Source: Chlorokybus atmophyticus | Lineage: Eukaryota > Streptophyta > Chlorokybophyceae > Chlorokybales > Chlorokybaceae | DNA: 64,000 nucleotides | Reading direction: 5' to 3' | Assembly (NCBI GenBank): GCA_009103225.1 | Contig: RHPI01001037.1 | Span: forward strand, 210,157 to 274,156 | Shown here: positions 62,469 through 64,000 of the stretch, piece after piece | Layout of the letters: each line of letters begins with the position of its first letter | Numbering within the stretch: the stretch's first letter is position 1 | Made by a program: the position numbers and the translations under genes | Notes under the pieces: model-generated | Database searches by the model: none | What the model was told of the DNA's origin: nothing | Seen by the model: only the letters and a program-made list of their open reading frames with translations

Positions 62469-63970
62469 AAACTACGCATATTTGTTCGTACTTTTTTCAC
62501 ATTACGATGGTCAGTACATATTTTGTATCGTATCCTTACGTAATGCTCTTTAACAGCAGTAATGTATGTGGTGTGGTATGTGTGCTAACAAGTGATGGGC
62601 AACTTAATGTATATTACAATGCTTTATAACACAGTGTTTGATCCACCAGTGACATTGTCCATGTCCGTATGAATGATAATGCATTTATGTAGCAAAACGT
62701 AATAGAATACCATAACACTTCGTTATGATGCCTTATTACTTGCTGTGCTGATAGGTGAGGTGGGTTCCAGCACTTAACGGTGCTGCCGCAACCTACCCGC
62801 CGCTTGACAGCCTGTCACTGCCAGGTCCTGCGCGGCACGTCACTGATGGCTGTTTGCTGCGCTGTTAGCAGTTGTTTACACTAGATGATCTATTTTGGCC
62901 AATTAATTGTATGATTTCATGTACTTTCAATGTATGTTTGACAACTGCATGCTGCACGCGTGTCGTTGCGTAATATTATGCCAAAAGTTGCGTATTATGT
63001 GACTACGCTACATACATCCTCATACTTGAATGGTGTGGTCATCAAGTACGAGCTGACATGGCGCAAGTCCATGGTGAAGCGTAGCTTGCGGTCATCATCG
63101 ACCAAATTGAGTGGGCTCACTACAAGGGGGAGTGTCACACACTTCTGTGCGGCACCATTATGTACTGAGGTGTCAATGGCAGTGATAGTAAAGTCGCAAA
63201 CGCATGCACACCCTTGTGGTTGGCCACTGCTCATTTAGGGGGTGGTGTATGAGATCAAGAAATGCTCGCCTATAAACTCAAGAACTTGTTAAAAAGTTAT
63301 GAGACTCTTGTGCCCTTGGTGCCTTGGGCACTAGGGGCACAAGCATTTACTAGGCGTGAGTTGTGAGCCACGCACAAGCTCCTTAATTAGTGGCTTGAAT
63401 CCCTAGCACGGCGGCACCATCCTTGGCGAGGGTGGAGAGGGTGATAAACTGGTAGGGGGGTAAACGCACTCCACCATGCCTTCCACCACAAGGCCGCGGA
63501 GCCGTGAGGATGAGGAGGACATAGCGGCCTCCGCTGCTGCGGCCTTGTTTACCGCCATTGCTTGACTCGCGTTAAGAGTCCGTGTCGTGAGAAGGAGGAG
63601 GGAAGGAAGGAGAGGGAGGTGAATAAGAAGAGTGATGGTGGTGCGGAGGAAGACGATGAGGAGGATGTGGACTACCGCGTCAAGCGCACAAGGCGGGCTC
63701 TAAGTCCGCAAAGCCACTCCTCCATCCTTGCCTCGCTCTCGAAAGCCATGGAGAGGAGGAGATGTTGGAGGCGAAGAACATGCGCCTCAAGCGTGCGATC
63801 ATTCTCTGCAAGGTCATGTGCACGCGCATCCATGTAGGAAGAACATAATGTGGGTGCGGGCTCGGCCCATGCCCTCTTGCACACCAAGGCGCTAGCCCAT
63901 CATTTGTATGGATACACAATCATCCAATCCGATGCGTTTGTTCCGCATCCCTCCTCCCCCCCATGTTCGG
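62469..63970. other. Intergenic, right end
   Basis: No recognised family. A + frame at 63562-63837 is Lys/Glu/Asp-rich (EKEEGRKEREVNKKSDGG, EEDDEEDVDYRVKRTRRALS). In another frame it continues with EEEMLEAKNMRLKRAIILCK, suggesting a frameshifted transposon-encoded or orphan protein remnant. Confidence 0.4.
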
Positions 63971-64000
63971 CGGGGGGGGGGGGGGGGGGGGGGGGGGGGG
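63971..64000. repeat. Poly-G run at the window end
   Basis: At least 30 consecutive G reach the last base of the window, so its true length is unknown. Long G homopolymers are also a common assembly-end artefact. Confidence 0.9.

Overview
This window is nuclear DNA from an intron-rich eukaryote, most likely a green alga (Chlorophyta or a close Viridiplantae lineage). Three things support this. The genes are cut into many short exons with GT...tgcag introns. A plastid-type double thioredoxin-fold (GST N-terminal-like) protein of the kind known from plants and algae is present. Plant-type telo-box motifs (AAACCCTA/TAGGGTTT) lie upstream of several genes. No species can be named from the sequence alone. 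There is no operon structure, CRISPR array or prokaryotic signal. One assembly gap of 561 N occurs at 47121-47681. || Layout, left half: a KirBac/Kir-like potassium-channel gene runs off the left edge (-, to about 2047). It is divergent from an alpha-1,6-fucosyltransferase (FUT8)-like gene (+, 2378-4782). Next come adenine DNA glycosylase MutY (-, 5055-7349), a tiny APC/C subunit gene CDC26 (-, 7706-7906), a 237-bp CT microsatellite, and a plastid-type double thioredoxin/GST-N protein (-, 9157-10756). The WD40 nucleoporin SEH1 (+, 12114-14105) faces a glycoside hydrolase family 3 protein (-, 14696-18219) whose catalytic residues look replaced. A gene-poor, AT-richer stretch of about 6 kb follows and contains a C/G-rich inverted-repeat element. 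Then come a coiled-coil protein (-, 24455-26629), S-nitrosoglutathione reductase/class III ADH with an N-terminal extension (-, 27901-30798), and an ADP/ATP carrier with three apparent GC-AG introns (+, 31808-33471). || Right half: an RluE-type rRNA pseudouridine synthase (-, 36654-37628), an ERCC6L/PICH-like SNF2 translocase (+, 38371-42936), and a very large coiled-coil protein interrupted by the assembly gap (-, 43268-48561). After these are clathrin light chain (+, 49510-51008), ribosome biogenesis factor RPF2 (-, 52353-53770) and NAC-beta/BTF3 (-, 57544-58532). The last 5.5 kb is repeat territory: a tRNA-like A/B-box segment, a perfect GC-rich palindrome, a 60-bp-period array whose units each keep an RNA-like hairpin, and the decayed remains of a tyrosine-recombinase (DIRS/Ngaro-type) retroelement. 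|| The genes do not form one pathway. They are housekeeping functions: DNA repair (MutY), mitosis and the cell cycle (CDC26, ERCC6L), the nuclear pore (SEH1), ribosome biogenesis and translation (RPF2, pseudouridine synthase, BTF3), membrane traffic (clathrin light chain), mitochondrial energy exchange (ADP/ATP carrier) and redox control (GSNOR). The most unusual items are the 60-bp hairpin array beside the YR retroelement, the Kir-like channel with a non-GYG filter, the GH3 protein without its normal nucleophile, and a near-perfect 85-nt miRNA-precursor-like hairpin at 11161-11245.
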